Shown: piece by piece, positions 62,287 through 64,000 of the stretch | Layout: every line of letters starts with the position of its first letter | Numbering within the stretch: the stretch's first letter is position 1 | Assembly (NCBI RefSeq): GCF_018636735.1 | Contig: NZ_CP045200.1 | Location: 496,001-560,000, forward strand | Source: Erythrobacter sp. 3-20A1M | GTDB taxonomy: Bacteria; Pseudomonadota; Alphaproteobacteria; Sphingomonadales; Sphingomonadaceae | Length of the DNA: 64,000 nt | Direction: 5' to 3' | Notes under the pieces: model-generated | What the model saw: the letters and a program-made list of their open reading frames with translations, nothing else | What the model was told of the DNA's origin: nothing | Database searches by the model: none | Position numbers and translations under genes: made by a program

Positions 62287-64000
62287 TCAGTCCTTCAGGA
62301 AGTCGGGAACGTGGGCTTCGCCACCGCCACTGGAACCGTCGCCTTCGCCACGAGGGCCACGGTCGCCACCACGTCCGCGGCCACCGCCGCGGCGACGATC
62401 GCCACCGCCACGCGGTCCACGGTCGCCACGATCACCACGCGGCTCGCGCGGGGGACGGGTGTCCTCCAGCTCTTCGCCGGTTTCCTGATCGACGACGCGC
62501 ATCGACAAGCGGACCTTGCCACGGTTGTCGATCTCGAGGACCTTGACCTTCACTTCCTGGCCTTCGGAGACGACATCGGTCGGCTTCTCGACCCGCTCGT
62601 TCTTCATTTCGGACACGTGGACGAGGCCGTCCTTGCCACCCATGAAGTTCACGAACGCACCGAAATCGACGATATTGACGACCTTGCCGGTGTAGATCTT
62701 GCCGACTTCCGCTTCTTCGACGATGCCTTCGATCCACTTCTTGGCGGCTTCGATCTCGTCGGCGTTGGAGGAGCTGATCTTGATCACGCCCTCGTCATCG
62801 ATGTCGACCTTCGCACCTGTTTCGGCGACGATCTCGCGGATCACCTTGCCGCCCGTGCCGATGACGTCGCGGATCTTCGACTTGTCGATCTGCATCGTCT
62901 CGATACGCGGAGCGTGCTTGCTGACGCCGGTGCGCGACGTGCTGAGCGCCTTGGTCATTTCGCCCAGAATGTGCGCACGACCGGACTTCGCCTGCTCCAG
63001 CGCGGTCTTCATGATCTCCTGCGTGATGCCGGCGACCTTGATGTCCATCTGGAGGCTGGTGATGCCCTTCTCCGAGCCCGCGACTTTGAAGTCCATATCG
63101 CCCAGGTGATCTTCGTCACCCAGGATATCGGACAGAACCGCGAAGTCGTCGCCTTCGAGGATCAGGCCCATTGCGATGCCGGAAACCGGACGCTCGATCG
63201 GAACGCCGGCGTCCATCATCGACAGACAGCCGCCGCACACGGTCGCCATCGAGCTAGAGCCATTGGACTCGGTGATGTCCGACAGGATGCGGATGGTGTA
63301 GGGGAAATCCTCGTGATCGGGCAGCACCGGGTGCAGCGCGCGCCATGCGAGCTTGCCGTGGCCGGTTTCGCGGCGGCTGGTGAAACCGAAGCGACCCACT
63401 TCGCCGACCGAATAGGGCGGGAAGTTGTAGTGCAGCATGAAGGGCGAATAGGAGAGGCCCTCCAGCCCGTCGATCATCTGCTCGGCATCCTTGGTGCCCA
63501 GCGTGGTGGTGCAGATCGCCTGCGTCTCACCGCGCGTGAACAGCGCCGAACCGTGGGTCCGCGGCAGCAGGCCAACCATCGCCTCGATCGGGCGAACCTG
63601 GTCGAGCTTGCGCCCGTCGATGCGCTGGCCGTCCTTCAGGATGGCACCGCGCACGATTTCGGCTTCCAGCTTCTTGGTCAGCTTGATCGCGGTCATGCGC
63701 TGCTGGCCGTCGAATTCCTCGCTAGAATAATGCGCCTTCACCTTCTCGCGCGCTTCGTTCAGCGCGTCCGAACGGGCGGACTTGTCGGTCAGCTTGTAAG
63801 CCTTCGCGATGTCGTCGCCGATCATCGCCTTGATCGAGGACTTCATGTCCTCGTTGCCGTCACTGGTGGCGACTTCCCAAGGATCCTTCGCGGCCTGCTC
63901 GGCCAGATCGATGATCGCGCCGATGACCTTGCGGCTTTCCTCGTGCGCGAACATCACCGCGCCGAGCATTTCCTCTTCGGTCAGCTCCTTGGCTTCGGAT
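62287..64000 (-). CDS. pnp: Polyribonucleotide nucleotidyltransferase, C-terminal part
   Basis: The frame runs off the right edge and covers about 570 residues from the end of the first RNase PH domain. It contains the helical linker, the second RNase PH core ([60 protein letters not shown]), the KH domain ([20 protein letters not shown]) and the S1 domain ([20 protein letters not shown]). A Gly/Arg-rich tail follows, a common alphaproteobacterial addition. PNPase degrades RNA 3' to 5' using phosphate. The hairpin at 62231 terminates it. Confidence 0.95.
   Translation of the reverse strand, partial: SEAKELTEEEMLGAVMFAHEESRKVIGAIIDLAEQAAKDPWEVATSDGNEDMKSSIKAMIGDDIAKAYKLTDKSARSDALNEAREKVKAHYSSEEFDGQQRMTAIKLTKKLEAEIVRGAILKDGQRIDGRKLDQVRPIEAMVGLLPRTHGSALFTRGETQAICTTTLGTKDAEQMIDGLEGLSYSPFMLHYNFPPYSVGEVGRFGFTSRRETGHGKLAWRALHPVLPDHEDFPYTIRILSDITESNGSSSMATVCGGCLSMMDAGVPIERPVSGIAMGLILEGDDFAVLSDILGDEDHLGDMDFKVAGSEKGITSLQMDIKVAGITQEIMKTALEQAKSGRAHILGEMTKALSTSRTGVSKHAPRIETMQIDKSKIRDVIGTGGKVIREIVAETGAKVDIDDEGVIKISSSNADEIEAAKKWIEGIVEEAEVGKIYTGKVVNIVDFGAFVNFMGGKDGLVHVSEMKNERVEKPTDVVSEGQEVKVKVLEIDNRGKVRLSMRVVDQETGEELEDTRPPREPRGDRGDRGPRGGGDRRRGGGRGRGGDRGPRGEGDGSSGGGEAHVPDFLKD

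Overview
The window is high-GC chromosomal DNA from an alphaproteobacterium. Sphingomonadales, probably close to Erythrobacteraceae, fits best. The grounds are a GcrA cell-cycle regulator, HspQ, three large TonB-dependent receptors of the sphingomonad/caulobacter carbohydrate and peptide type, tryptophan-halogenase-like genes inside a sugar locus, and dense ATGA-type translational coupling. The assignment rests on gene content, not on a search.

Region 1 (1-2.85 kb) is the end of a tyrosine/homogentisate catabolic cluster: maleylacetoacetate isomerase (partial), a fumarylacetoacetate hydrolase family protein, an acyl-CoA dehydrogenase reduced to its two ends, and a thiolase. Region 2 (2.9-15.3 kb) is a locus for peptides or amino acids containing D-residues. 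It holds two periplasmic SxxK serine hydrolases, a YkvI-type membrane protein, DgcN (DUF1611), a TonB receptor, a POT-type peptide transporter, a DgcA/dipeptide-epimerase enolase-superfamily enzyme, an XRE-cupin regulator and a membrane dipeptidase. A repeated palindromic element (core TCCTRATYGGA) lies at both promoter regions and is the likely operator.

Region 3 (15.4-33.3 kb) is a galactoside utilisation locus. It encodes an oxidative De Ley-Doudoroff route (galactose dehydrogenase, sugar-acid dehydratase, KDGal kinase, KDPGal aldolase), a sodium/sugar symporter, a GntR regulator, mutarotase, a secreted GH27 alpha-galactosidase with a frameshifted C-terminal domain, a 1096-residue TonB receptor, and three translationally coupled tryptophan-halogenase-family genes, the middle one degenerate. 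Region 4 (33.5-46.6 kb) is a second sugar locus resembling N-acetylgalactosamine/galactosamine systems. It has a secreted DUF4874/DUF4832 protein, a BadF-type sugar kinase, AgaS, AgaZ, an EamA transporter, a Tat-exported GH36-type enzyme, a lipoprotein amidohydrolase, a DeoR-family regulator and another TonB receptor. No GalNAc-6-P deacetylase or AgaY/KbaY aldolase is present in the window.

Region 5 (46.8-64 kb) is mostly housekeeping: an ABC-F ATPase, pseudouridine synthase, a RoxA-like JmjC hydroxylase with a small coupled partner, a DEAD-box helicase, an NmrA-like remnant, an RND efflux operon, a decayed integrase against tRNA-Ser(CGA), hspQ, an ABC-2 permease, gcrA, a DUF1993 gene, and the 3' part of pnp behind a bidirectional GCAA-loop terminator. 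Regions 2, 3 and 4 are the accessory and most interesting parts. Start codons were chosen from Shine-Dalgarno sequences, overlaps and signal peptides. Functions are inferred from remembered family motifs because no search was possible.
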